This document shows, piece by piece, positions 37,354 to 45,844 of a stretch of DNA of 64,000 bases; positions within the stretch are counted from its first letter, which is position 1, and every line of letters begins with the position of its first letter. The stretch spans positions 2,670,501 through 2,734,500 of the forward strand of contig NZ_MDGR01000007.1 of assembly GCF_002742335.1 (NCBI RefSeq), given 5' to 3'. This stretch comes from Reichenbachiella sp. 5M10. GTDB lineage: Bacteria > Bacteroidota > Bacteroidia > Cytophagales > Cyclobacteriaceae. Under the pieces are notes generated by a model. It worked only from the letters and a program-made list of their open reading frames with translations. It was not told where the DNA came from and ran no database searches. The position numbers and the translations under genes are program-made.

Positions 37354-38850
37354 TTAGTTTTCCAGTTTAGCCAAGAATGGATCAAGTGCACCAGGAGTAA
37401 ACCCACTGCCTCCCAATATCATTGTTCGTGTCAATTGCACATTTTGCTGCTCTACCTTGTCCATATCCTCTGCAAAAATCGCTGTAACCTTCATCGGTTT
37501 GGTTCGACCAAAACCAGGTGCTTTGAGCAAATCCTGAAGCTTGGTTTTCATCCAATCCTCAGAAGACTTGCCAAAATAGATCAAAGAAGCATCACAGCGC
37601 CTCAAGTTTTCTTGATGCAAATACCTCAAATCCATCAACTTCCCTTCAAACAAAGTAGTAACGACGTTGTACCCTTTTTCTTTCAAATACCCCGCAATAG
37701 GCTGGGAAGATTCTACATCAAGCTGATCACAAATCAGGTAGATGATATTGCCCTCATCAGGCAAAGACCGGTCTTCGTGTATCTCTTTGGCTTTGAACCT
37801 TCCTCCCGTCACCAGCTCTTCACGAATGATGGATTTCAATTCTTGCAAAGGGATCTGCAATACCTCCGCTTCATCAAGAGCTGCAGCATCACTCTTTAGG
37901 TCTTCAATGAATATCTTCTGTCTCTCGGTGACATTTTTCAAATCAGGCGACAACCAAATCAATCGACTGAACTTGTCTCCCCCTCGCTTTTTCTTGTTTT
38001 TTTCATGTACTTCATAGGTGTACTGTGAGGCGATTTTGTTCTGAATATCTACAACAGAAAGCTCCGATCCACGTGGCGTATAGCCATAATCCTCACCGAT
38101 CAAGTGTATGGACAAGCAACAAGATTCTAAGTCACGCTTGACAGCTACCTCAAGAGAATGCACCTCCTTGGGCAAGGACTGATCAGGCAGTACCCGGTAT
38201 CCATGACGTATCAACTCTCGCTTGACAATATCTCGTTGGATGATCATATCCACCCCCGAATTCGCCAAATAAATCGTTTTGTCCTTCTCTATTTCCGCTA
38301 CGGAACTTTGCTCCGTCGACAACTCTGCCAATTTCTGCTGTACCTGGTGAATATCATAGGCCATATCGACCATTTTCATCCAGTAACTACGTTCAGCCTC
38401 ATTCCCAAAAAACCTTCGGAATTCCTGAGGTTCCCCTGTCAACGAGTCTATTTGATAAAAATCATACGACAGGATATCCGAATAATCCGGCAAATATTCA
38501 TCCACATCTATGGGGAATTTGATCACCTTGTACAACCTAGATATCCCACCCAATTGGAGACTGCCATTTTCTTTGGCAGAGCTAGCAAAGAGGTTGACAC
38601 CATTGATCAGTGTTGGGTTATTCAAAAAGTCCTTGGAAAATATCGCCACCAAAGTCGCACTCGAGTTGTACAAATCGACATGACTATCATTTTCATTGAC
38701 CAACTTGATTTTGGACGGTCGGCCAGAAACTTGCTCAACTAGCGTAGACAAAAAACGATAAAAGTTGGTAACCCACCCTTTCTCTCCTCCGCCAATAGGT
38801 TGATCATCTAGGGTATGATAGGCAAGTAATATATCGTATTCAAATTCCAT
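37354..38850 (-). CDS. Protein with three TIR-like domains, partner of the nSTAND NTPase
   Basis: The 498-residue protein reads as three Rossmann-like TIR-superfamily units. Unit 1 (about 1-168) has YDILLAYHTLDD, VAIFSKDFLNN and a YWMKMVDMAYDI end typical of bacterial TIR domains. Unit 2 (about 188-300) resembles DUF4062-like domains (KTIYLANSGVDMIIQRD, LSIHLIGEDYG). Unit 3 (about 367-490) has NIIYLICDQ, NLRRCDASLIYFG and LLKAPGFGRTKPM. By eye, the glutamate that catalyses NAD cleavage in active TIRs is not at its usual place in unit 1 (NPTLINGVNLF). No membrane helix is seen. It lies 23 bases after the HEAT/transporter gene and one base before the nSTAND gene, so co-expression is nearly certain. 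Confidence 0.82.
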   Translation of the reverse strand: MEFEYDILLAYHTLDDQPIGGGEKGWVTNFYRFLSTLVEQVSGRPSKIKLVNENDSHVDLYNSSATLVAIFSKDFLNNPTLINGVNLFASSAKENGSLQLGGISRLYKVIKFPIDVDEYLPDYSDILSYDFYQIDSLTGEPQEFRRFFGNEAERSYWMKMVDMAYDIHQVQQKLAELSTEQSSVAEIEKDKTIYLANSGVDMIIQRDIVKRELIRHGYRVLPDQSLPKEVHSLEVAVKRDLESCCLSIHLIGEDYGYTPRGSELSVVDIQNKIASQYTYEVHEKNKKKRGGDKFSRLIWLSPDLKNVTERQKIFIEDLKSDAAALDEAEVLQIPLQELKSIIREELVTGGRFKAKEIHEDRSLPDEGNIIYLICDQLDVESSQPIAGYLKEKGYNVVTTLFEGKLMDLRYLHQENLRRCDASLIYFGKSSEDWMKTKLQDLLKAPGFGRTKPMKVTAIFAEDMDKVEQQNVQLTRTMILGGSGFTPGALDPFLAKLEN

Positions 38851-38873
38851 TCACTGATACTTTACAGGTGCGT

Positions 38874-41800
38874 TTATCCAATAAATATAGATTCCTCTTC
38901 TTCTTCTATTTCACTTTCATTGACCACAGTCAATATACCATCTACCATCTCGACGTTTCGCGAGACAGCATCATACAGGTCATCTTTCCCTATTGCCAAC
39001 AAGAGGCTTTCTTCTTCACTGGCTAGGTTATAAGGGCATTTGTCAGAAGTCAATATAAGCTTGTGCCCAATGATTCCGCGCTCTTCCAGAATCCGTGAAC
39101 TTCCGTCCTCGTATTCCACCCGGAGTTTGCCCGCAAGCACTACATATACTGGTGTCCCTCCCGAGTCTCCGATCTCGCTTATGGTTGTATTTTCGGACAC
39201 TTTGATTTCCTCAAATCGATTGGCCAAATCCAGTAATATTACGCCCGGAATCTGTTCAAACACCTCGATCTGCTTGAGCATAATCGCACGCTCGATCACC
39301 AGTAGTTTTTGATGAAACCCTTCTTCCTTTGCCTTAAATACTGGAGGAACAATATCCTTGTCCAATGCCTTCTTTAGCGATGTTTTCAAACGCTTGGTGT
39401 GATACTGGTAGGCATCCTTGTCCAATTTATACATCGTCGCAGCTGCTGTCTGCACCATTACATAATCTGGATTAAACAAATTAGCAATCATGTCATCGGT
39501 CACTTTCTGCCCTCGTACCTGAGCCAGCTTATACATCGCCAAGCATTTGGTGTATTTATTGATGTTGTTGTAATCTCGATTGACGATCTGCAGAAGCAAA
39601 TCCGAATAATCTGTAAAATTTTCTGGAGGGAAATAGTTGTTGAGCTTTTTCAACTTTTCATCTATCGGGATGTCATCCAACACCGCCGACAACTTTGGTT
39701 TCAGAATCTCATCCACAAATATGTCGAGCATTTCTATCCCAAAGGACACACTATCCGTCGTACCCAGGTCGATGTTGTCTCGGACTAGTTTGATACTCTG
39801 TGCATCATAGATCATTGACAGCAGCATAAATATCAAGTCAAAATTCTTCTTATTCTCTTCTTCGAAGGCCGTATGGATCATCTTGTCATAAAAGTCGTCC
39901 CTGGGGATATCTTGTACTGCCTTGACATTCCAAGCCAAGTCGCTGATCGTACTTTCGATGGCAATCTTGATACGTGCCGCATGAAAATCCTTGGCTTCAA
40001 AACCTATAAAACTAAGCGACAACAATAGTTCGGAAACAATGACCTTGTCAGGAAAATCAATTTTCTTCCACAACATCTCGGTAGCCGTTTTGCCGCCTAT
40101 CTTACCCATGATCTGCACTATACGTACCATCGTGTCTCGATGCTGTGCCGTCTTGTAAAACGCAGAGTCAATCGCATAAAAGACCGTTTCTCCAGAGGCA
40201 ATCAATGCTGAATCCGCATAATTGCTATATGCGGGAATGTGGAGGTTTTCGATGAGTACATTCCAAAATTCTGGTCTCCGCAGTTTTCCCGCGGTGGTGA
40301 TCGCTGCTCTACGCACCGCTGGATTGATATCTCTCAGCAGCTCTGTCAAGAACGGCACGAACTTATCCTCTTCCAGTTTTGCCAAAGCACGAGCGGCATA
40401 TATTCGATCTTCGATCTCCGTAGAACGTACCAGTTTCTTGATATGTCCTTCATTGAGCTGATAATCTTCGAGCTCATGCAATACCTCGAGCGTATCCGCT
40501 GCTGTCCTTCTGACCTCTGCATCTTCTTCTTTCTTGATCTCTCTTTCGAGAATCTCCAGTGTACTATAGCTTTTCAAAAACCCCAATCTATAATAGGCGT
40601 ACTCTCGAAGTTCCCGATGCTCCGAACGGATAAAATCCAGCAAGGAGAAATCCAAAATGATTGGCTCCATTTTCTCCATCAGTTTGAGCGCATTCATCAC
40701 CCGAACAGGGTCTCTACGTCTCAGTTCACGCTTGATGATGTTGATGGTATTGTATTCATTTTTGGTTCCTGCACCCTTGAGCCGTGCTTTTTGTTCTTCG
40801 AGAGTCAACAGCAACTGAGACTTGTATTCTGTATACAGTTTGCCCGCATAGTAAATGATAAACACCGCCAACACGAGGATAAAATATGCGTAGTGAATCA
40901 ACTTAAAAAAGGCCAACAACCCCATCGCAATCTGCATCCCGCCTGCCACAAGAATTGCAACTTGATTGACCACCCCTTCGATTCGAGACTGAATGTCAAA
41001 TCGAATTTTAATATCAAAAGGAAGAAAGAACAGCTTGAAAGCAGGGCTTTCGAGGGCATCTTTCAGAGATGAGGTAAATACTTTTCCTACCACTAGAAAG
41101 ATAAAGAAATACAAAAACTCATCCGTTTTCTCTTCGTACCCAAACATGTGGCCCGAAAAAATCGCTCCCATCGTAAAGAGTCCGAGCACCAGAGGCATCA
41201 CCATCAGCGACACTCTTAATCCAAATCGACCAATAATGATATCGTTGATAAAACTCTGAATCGTAAAACTCAAAAGCATAACAGCCGCATTGGCAAACGA
41301 CAAGAAATCCCTCAATTCTGAATCATCACCCGTTTCTTTGTTGACTGGATAAAATATCTCTGTCGCAGAAATATAAACGTAATTGGCAAACACAGCCGAT
41401 CCCATCGAAAACACCATAAACAAACACAGCATGCGCATGTACTTGTCCTTGAAGAGATCCATGTAAGAGATCTTTTTGACATTGATGTTTTGATCTTTTC
41501 TAATCTTGGTAGCTATGTCAAGGTTGTAGTCTTTGACAATCCAAATCGTGATGACCAAAACCCCAAAAGCCGAGACGGCTGAGATAAGCAGTAGATCGTA
41601 GGTTTCATCTATGATGGATAACCTCGTCAACAACGGGATCGAAAAGAAAGCGATCATCGTAGCTGTCAACTGCCCTGTATCAATCCCTCCAATGGTCCTC
41701 TTCGCTTGTTTGAGGTCAAAAATCCTACCGAAGATACCCCAGAAGCCCAGCAGTGTCACGGCTGAAATAGGCCCGTTCATCACAAACAATATAAAAGGGA

Positions 41801-42149
41801 GAATGTGAAAGCCTTTATCCGTCTGACTGTAGTCAAAGTACCAAAAAGCCAGCCTAAGTAGCGATATAAACAAAAATGTAAGGAATACATTGGAGACGAC
41901 GAGTGTCGAAAAATTGGAACGCTTCTGAATGTAAACATATAATGCAGTGGTAAATACCCCAAGCACTCCTGTCACAAAAAAGGCATCGTCAAGGTAAGCC
42001 TTGCCCACAGTACTGATGAATAGTGTCTCTGCCCCTACAAGGTAAGTGGCCAAAAACACTCCCATAAAGAAACCCTTACCCAAAAGTAAAAGCATGGTTT
42101 TCTCTTCACCGGGTTTCCCCCCAAGAAAGGCTAAAAAAGATTGAAGCAC
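38874..42149 (-). CDS. Npt1/ATP-ADP-translocase-like membrane protein fused to HEAT repeats and a cNMP-binding-like domain
   Basis: The 1091-residue protein has about 11-12 membrane helices (residues about 20-440) resembling the nucleotide transporter (NTT) family. A long series of HEAT-type helical repeats follows (about 465-950; for example RIYAARALAKLEED, NPAVRRAAITTAGKL), then a C-terminal cyclic-nucleotide-binding-fold domain (about 960-1060, PVYVVLAGKLRVEYEDG). The cNMP domain lacks the FGE...RRxA phosphate cassette, so ligand binding is doubtful. Fusions of this type occur in free-living bacteria, but their role is unknown; nucleotide import should not be assumed. It is the first gene of the six-gene cluster. 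Confidence 0.85.
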   Translation of the reverse strand: MLQSFLAFLGGKPGEEKTMLLLLGKGFFMGVFLATYLVGAETLFISTVGKAYLDDAFFVTGVLGVFTTALYVYIQKRSNFSTLVVSNVFLTFLFISLLRLAFWYFDYSQTDKGFHILPFILFVMNGPISAVTLLGFWGIFGRIFDLKQAKRTIGGIDTGQLTATMIAFFSIPLLTRLSIIDETYDLLLISAVSAFGVLVITIWIVKDYNLDIATKIRKDQNINVKKISYMDLFKDKYMRMLCLFMVFSMGSAVFANYVYISATEIFYPVNKETGDDSELRDFLSFANAAVMLLSFTIQSFINDIIIGRFGLRVSLMVMPLVLGLFTMGAIFSGHMFGYEEKTDEFLYFFIFLVVGKVFTSSLKDALESPAFKLFFLPFDIKIRFDIQSRIEGVVNQVAILVAGGMQIAMGLLAFFKLIHYAYFILVLAVFIIYYAGKLYTEYKSQLLLTLEEQKARLKGAGTKNEYNTINIIKRELRRRDPVRVMNALKLMEKMEPIILDFSLLDFIRSEHRELREYAYYRLGFLKSYSTLEILEREIKKEEDAEVRRTAADTLEVLHELEDYQLNEGHIKKLVRSTEIEDRIYAARALAKLEEDKFVPFLTELLRDINPAVRRAAITTAGKLRRPEFWNVLIENLHIPAYSNYADSALIASGETVFYAIDSAFYKTAQHRDTMVRIVQIMGKIGGKTATEMLWKKIDFPDKVIVSELLLSLSFIGFEAKDFHAARIKIAIESTISDLAWNVKAVQDIPRDDFYDKMIHTAFEEENKKNFDLIFMLLSMIYDAQSIKLVRDNIDLGTTDSVSFGIEMLDIFVDEILKPKLSAVLDDIPIDEKLKKLNNYFPPENFTDYSDLLLQIVNRDYNNINKYTKCLAMYKLAQVRGQKVTDDMIANLFNPDYVMVQTAAATMYKLDKDAYQYHTKRLKTSLKKALDKDIVPPVFKAKEEGFHQKLLVIERAIMLKQIEVFEQIPGVILLDLANRFEEIKVSENTTISEIGDSGGTPVYVVLAGKLRVEYEDGSSRILEERGIIGHKLILTSDKCPYNLASEEESLLLAIGKDDLYDAVSRNVEMVDGILTVVNESEIEEEEESIFIG

Positions 42150-42553
42150 AGTTTAGCGTTAAGTTAGTATTCTTCTCTTTATTGAATAAAGAATTGACTA
42201 CTTCAAAATGAAATTATACTTTTCCAAGATTACATTGCTCATTTTCCTCCTGTCACATCCTGTCTATCTTGAGTCCAAGAACTGTTATAACTTACATTCG
42301 TCCATAGCTGACATCTCTAACATTCAAACTTAAGAAAAAAAACGCTATTCATGTAACATTAGTATAACATAACCCGTCCATCTCGAGCACCAATAAGCAC
42401 ATATGTAGATACTTCTGAAAATGATGCAATTCATACCTGCAATAATCCTACTATTTGCATTTTAACAAGATGTAGGATTTTGACCATTACACAGTAAATC
42501 AATGGTTTAAAGCCCTTAACTTTGGTTCAACATTAAACCAAAAATTGAATCAA
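42150..42553. other. Gene-free divergent intergenic region
   Basis: The roughly 400 bases between the divergent HEAT/transporter gene and pckA are AT-rich and hold no credible gene. Visible are a short palindrome CTTTATTGAATAAAG near the transporter start, a 14-codon ATG frame at 42421 that is probably chance, and a -7-like box before pckA. A control region for both genes is expected here. Confidence 0.6.
42517..42524 (+). promoter_or_regulatory. Candidate -7 element for pckA
   Basis: TAACTTTG fits TAnnTTTG and lies 29 bases before the chosen pckA ATG. No TTG was found 17-23 bases upstream, so this is a partial match. Confidence 0.4.
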
Positions 42554-44173
42554 ATGCAACAGTTCGGAATCATCCCAGAAGCTCACGGAATCGAGTTCTC
42601 TGGAATCCAAAATGCGGCGACCGTCAAATGGAACCTAGCGCCGGCAGCACTCATCGAAGAAGCCATCATCAACCAAGAAGGAACCCTGACTGACACCGGA
42701 GCGCTCATGTGCGACACAGGCAAATTCACCGGTCGCTCCCCCAAGGATCGCTTCATCGTCCAAGACGAAGTATCTAGCCCACATATCTGGTGGAACGACA
42801 TCAATCTCCCCTTCGAAGAGGAGCAATTTGATCGCCTTCATCAAAAAATGATCGACCACCTGGCTGGGAAAAAGATCTACGCCAGAGATGCTTATGCAGG
42901 TGCTGACAAAACCTATCGTCTCAATCTACGAGTCATCAACACCCAAGCTTGGCACAACCTGTTTTGTTACAACATGTTCTTGCGACCGGAAAGCTACAAG
43001 CTCAAAGATTTCAAGCCCAACTTCACCATCTTGTGTGTCCCAGAATTCGAAGCTGACCCAAAGACTGACGGGACGCGAAGCAAAAATTTTGCAATCATCA
43101 ACCTCAAGAAAAGAACCATTCTGATAGGTGGCACAGCCTACGCTGGAGAAATGAAGAAAGGAATCTTCTCGGTACTCAACTACCTACTCCCTGTGCAAGA
43201 GAATGTACTGTCTATGCACTGCTCTGCCAATATGGGCTTGCAAAAGAAGGATACTGCGATCTTCTTTGGACTATCCGGCACGGGAAAAACAACCCTCTCG
43301 GCAGACCCCAATCGCGACCTCATCGGGGACGACGAGCACGGCTGGACTGCATCCAACGTATTCAATTTTGAAGGAGGCTGCTATGCCAAAGTCATTGATC
43401 TCAAAGAGAAGAATGAGCCGGACATCTTTCGCGCCATCAAATTTGGCTCGATTGTCGAAAACACACGCTATTTTGACCATACGCGGGAAGTAGACTATGA
43501 AAATGTGTCGGTGACCGAAAATACACGAGCAGCTTACCCGATCCATCACATCCACAATGCGGCCACCCCATCCATTGGCGGCATCCCTCGCAACATCTTC
43601 TTTTTGACTTGTGATGCTTTCGGGGTGATCCCTCCCATATCCAAAATGAGCAAAGGTCAAGCGATGTACCACTTCATCTCAGGCTATACCGCAAAAGTCG
43701 CCGGTACAGAAGCGGGGGTGACCGAACCCCAGACCGTATTTAGTGCATGCTTTGGCGCACCATTTTTGCCACTGCACCCGACCAAGTACGCTGAAATGCT
43801 CGGTAAAAAAATGGAAGAAAATGAGGTAAATGTATGGCTCATCAATACAGGGTGGACAGGAGGCCCATACGGTATAGGATCTCGTATGAAACTCAAATAC
43901 ACCCGAGCCATGATCTCCGCTGCACTCAACGGTACACTAGACAATGTAGGCTATCGGACACATTCTATCTATGGTGTAGAGATCCCGATGACGTGCCCAG
44001 AGGTCCCCTCAGAACTCTTGAGTCCGCGTGAAACGTGGAAAGACGACAAAGGCTACTATGCCAAAGCCAACGATCTCGCGTACAAATTCATTGAAAACTT
44101 CAAGAAGTTTGAAGAGTATGCCAACGATGAAATCATGTCTGGGCAACCTACCCCCAACTTGACTCATCAATAA
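42554..44173 (+). CDS. pckA: Phosphoenolpyruvate carboxykinase (ATP)
   Basis: The 539-residue enzyme converts oxaloacetate and ATP to phosphoenolpyruvate, the first step of gluconeogenesis. It has the ATP-type signatures: FTGRSPKDRF near the N terminus, the kinase-1a P-loop GLSGTGKTTLS, the metal-binding DDEHGW, and RVxNTRYF-like ENTRYFDH with NTRAAYP. The ATG at 42554 is preferred over an in-frame TTG at 42545. The length is normal for the family. It converges on the nucleoside transporter gene, with a shared hairpin terminator between. Confidence 0.97.
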   Translation: MQQFGIIPEAHGIEFSGIQNAATVKWNLAPAALIEEAIINQEGTLTDTGALMCDTGKFTGRSPKDRFIVQDEVSSPHIWWNDINLPFEEEQFDRLHQKMIDHLAGKKIYARDAYAGADKTYRLNLRVINTQAWHNLFCYNMFLRPESYKLKDFKPNFTILCVPEFEADPKTDGTRSKNFAIINLKKRTILIGGTAYAGEMKKGIFSVLNYLLPVQENVLSMHCSANMGLQKKDTAIFFGLSGTGKTTLSADPNRDLIGDDEHGWTASNVFNFEGGCYAKVIDLKEKNEPDIFRAIKFGSIVENTRYFDHTREVDYENVSVTENTRAAYPIHHIHNAATPSIGGIPRNIFFLTCDAFGVIPPISKMSKGQAMYHFISGYTAKVAGTEAGVTEPQTVFSACFGAPFLPLHPTKYAEMLGKKMEENEVNVWLINTGWTGGPYGIGSRMKLKYTRAMISAALNGTLDNVGYRTHSIYGVEIPMTCPEVPSELLSPRETWKDDKGYYAKANDLAYKFIENFKKFEEYANDEIMSGQPTPNLTHQ

Positions 44174-44182
44174 GTCCTGAAT

Positions 44183-44208
44183 AAGGCGGTCATATGGCCG
44201 CCTTTCCT
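44183..44208. terminator. Terminator between pckA and the nucleoside transporter gene
   Basis: AAGGCGG (44183-44189) pairs with CCGCCTT (44198-44204) around an 8-base loop, followed by a T-rich stretch on the plus strand. It lies 9 bases after the pckA stop, between convergent genes. Confidence 0.8.
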
Positions 44209-44212
44209 TTAC

Positions 44213-45688
44213 CTACATGATCATCCCTACGATGGTAGCAGACAGCAGAGAGGCAAGTGTCCCCGCCACAAGTGCCTTCATTCCAAGCTCGGAGAGCATG
44301 ACCTTTTTGTCAGGTGCCAATCCCCCAATGCCTCCTATTTGGATTCCAACAGAAGCAAAATTGGCAAAACCACACAGCATATAAGTTGCCATGATGATGG
44401 ATTTCTGATCGGTAAACGCTCCTTCGCCTTTGAGTCTAGCCAAACTCTCGTACCCGACAAACTCACTGGCGATGAGTTTCTCACCCAGCAGTCTTCCCAC
44501 CAATGTAATGTCCTCACTCGCTATACCTATGAGCCACATAAGTGGCGCAAACAAGTAGCCCAACAAAAACTCTAAACTCAGCGCAGAATAGTTGCCGTTC
44601 GAAAAAGATGCAATCGAAGCATTCCACCCCGTCCATGCGCCAAGTTCAAACAAGACAAAATTGAACATCGCAAGAAAGGCAAAAAACACGAGCAACATCG
44701 CACCAACATTGAGCGCCAATTTCAATCCTTCGGTCGTCCCATTTGCCATCGCATCCAAAAAATTGGAGCCGACATTCATACGACTGACTTTCACCTCGGT
44801 ATTGATGGGGTCGGTCTGCGGATATATGATTTTGGAAATGATCACTGCTCCTGGTGCAGCCATCACGGAGGCTGCCAAGAGGTGTTTGGCAAATATCAAA
44901 CGTTGTACAGGATCACCCCCTCCTAGAAAACCTATATAGGCTGCTAATACACCTCCTGCCACAGTAGCCATCCCTCCTGTCATCACGAGCAGGATTTCAG
45001 AACGGTTCATATTCTGGAGATAGCCTTTGATCAATAACGGTGCTTCGGTTTGACCCAAAAAGATATTACCCGCAACACTCAAGCTCTCTGCACCACTCAG
45101 TTTGAGAGCTTTGCTGAGTAGCCACGCCAAGACATATACGACCTTTTGGATAACCCCCAAGTAAAAAAGCACACTTGTAATCGCCGAGAAAAATATGATT
45201 GTAGGCAGTATTTGCAAAGCAAACACATACCCAAAGGACTCTGCATCCATCATGTTTCCAAACAAGAACTCACTCCCTACCTTGGTAAACTCAAGTATTT
45301 GGGTAAACCCACGACCTACGTAATCAAAGATCAAACGTACCACAGAAAGGTACAATATACTCATAGCAAGAAGCACTTGAATCACAAGCCCTATCCCCAC
45401 TATCTTCCACGATATCGCCTTGCGATTGCTACTGAAAAGCCAGGCAATCACGATAATCACCAGCATCCCCAAGACACCACGAAGTACCGAAACAAACGAC
45501 CCTCCCTCTGCCACTTCATCTACGACAACTGCTTCGTGCGAAACGGTGACATCAGGAAGAGGCTCATCCATGTGGAGCAAGGTATCGACAACTACTTCGT
45601 AGCTGAGAGAGTCCTGGGCTTGTACAGTGTCTATCGAGCACATCAAGACCACAAACAGGAGGAGAAATACGCGTCTAAAAATCATCAA
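44213..45688 (-). CDS. Concentrative nucleoside transporter, NupC/CNT family
   Basis: The 491-residue protein has an N-terminal signal-like segment (ending TVQAQ) and about 60 extra residues, followed by the CNT core of about ten membrane helices. CNT features include GQTEAPLLIKGYL (the conserved G-Q-(S/T)-E-A-P-x-L-(I/V) signature), MTGGMATVAGGVLAAYIG and NFASVGIQIGGIGGLAP. It should import nucleosides with Na+ or H+. The cleaved or anchored N-terminal extension is common in Bacteroidota members. It converges on pckA and stands alone on its strand; the divergent menE promoter lies about 100 bases from its start. Confidence 0.93.
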   Translation of the reverse strand: MMIFRRVFLLLFVVLMCSIDTVQAQDSLSYEVVVDTLLHMDEPLPDVTVSHEAVVVDEVAEGGSFVSVLRGVLGMLVIIVIAWLFSSNRKAISWKIVGIGLVIQVLLAMSILYLSVVRLIFDYVGRGFTQILEFTKVGSEFLFGNMMDAESFGYVFALQILPTIIFFSAITSVLFYLGVIQKVVYVLAWLLSKALKLSGAESLSVAGNIFLGQTEAPLLIKGYLQNMNRSEILLVMTGGMATVAGGVLAAYIGFLGGGDPVQRLIFAKHLLAASVMAAPGAVIISKIIYPQTDPINTEVKVSRMNVGSNFLDAMANGTTEGLKLALNVGAMLLVFFAFLAMFNFVLFELGAWTGWNASIASFSNGNYSALSLEFLLGYLFAPLMWLIGIASEDITLVGRLLGEKLIASEFVGYESLARLKGEGAFTDQKSIIMATYMLCGFANFASVGIQIGGIGGLAPDKKVMLSELGMKALVAGTLASLLSATIVGMIM

Positions 45689-45790
45689 ATGGACGTTGTG
45701 TTGAATGTATCAAAAGCTTAAAATAAAGGCTCATAGCGCACAGGACAAAGGCTTTGGCCGAATACTTTTCTTTTTATGAGAAAAAGCACA

Positions 45791-45821
45791 CTTTGCTGTC
45801 GATGGCTTGTGACGTATCTTT
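45791..45821 (+). promoter_or_regulatory. Near-perfect Bacteroidota promoter of menE
   Basis: TTTG (45791-45794), a 19-base spacer and TATCTTTG (45814-45821) match the Bacteroidota consensus exactly. Transcription would start near 45828, giving a leader of about 17 bases and confirming the ATG at 45845; earlier in-frame starts fall inside or ahead of the promoter. Confidence 0.75.
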
Positions 45822-45844
45822 GGCTTTTCGTCACCACATGCCCT

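Larger units (their letters stand above)
31696..42149 (-). other. Compact five-gene cluster (TIR/nSTAND/outer-membrane), with the giant adhesin next in line
   Basis: Five genes run in one direction with gaps of 23, 1 and 15 bases and one 4-base ATGA overlap: transporter-HEAT-cNMP, triple TIR, nSTAND-WD40, TPR-barrel, lipoprotein. The 12.7-kb T9SS surface-protein gene follows after 90 bases. The spacing shows one operon; joint function is inference. Confidence 0.8.

Noticed and set aside
18895-42149. Horizontally acquired island or prophage
   Set aside because: No integrase, transposase, tRNA edge or direct repeats were seen, and base composition looks like the neighbours by eye.
42421-42465. 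14-codon hydrophobic mini-frame upstream of pckA
   Set aside because: Too short, with no ribosome-binding or regulatory-hairpin context to support a leader peptide.
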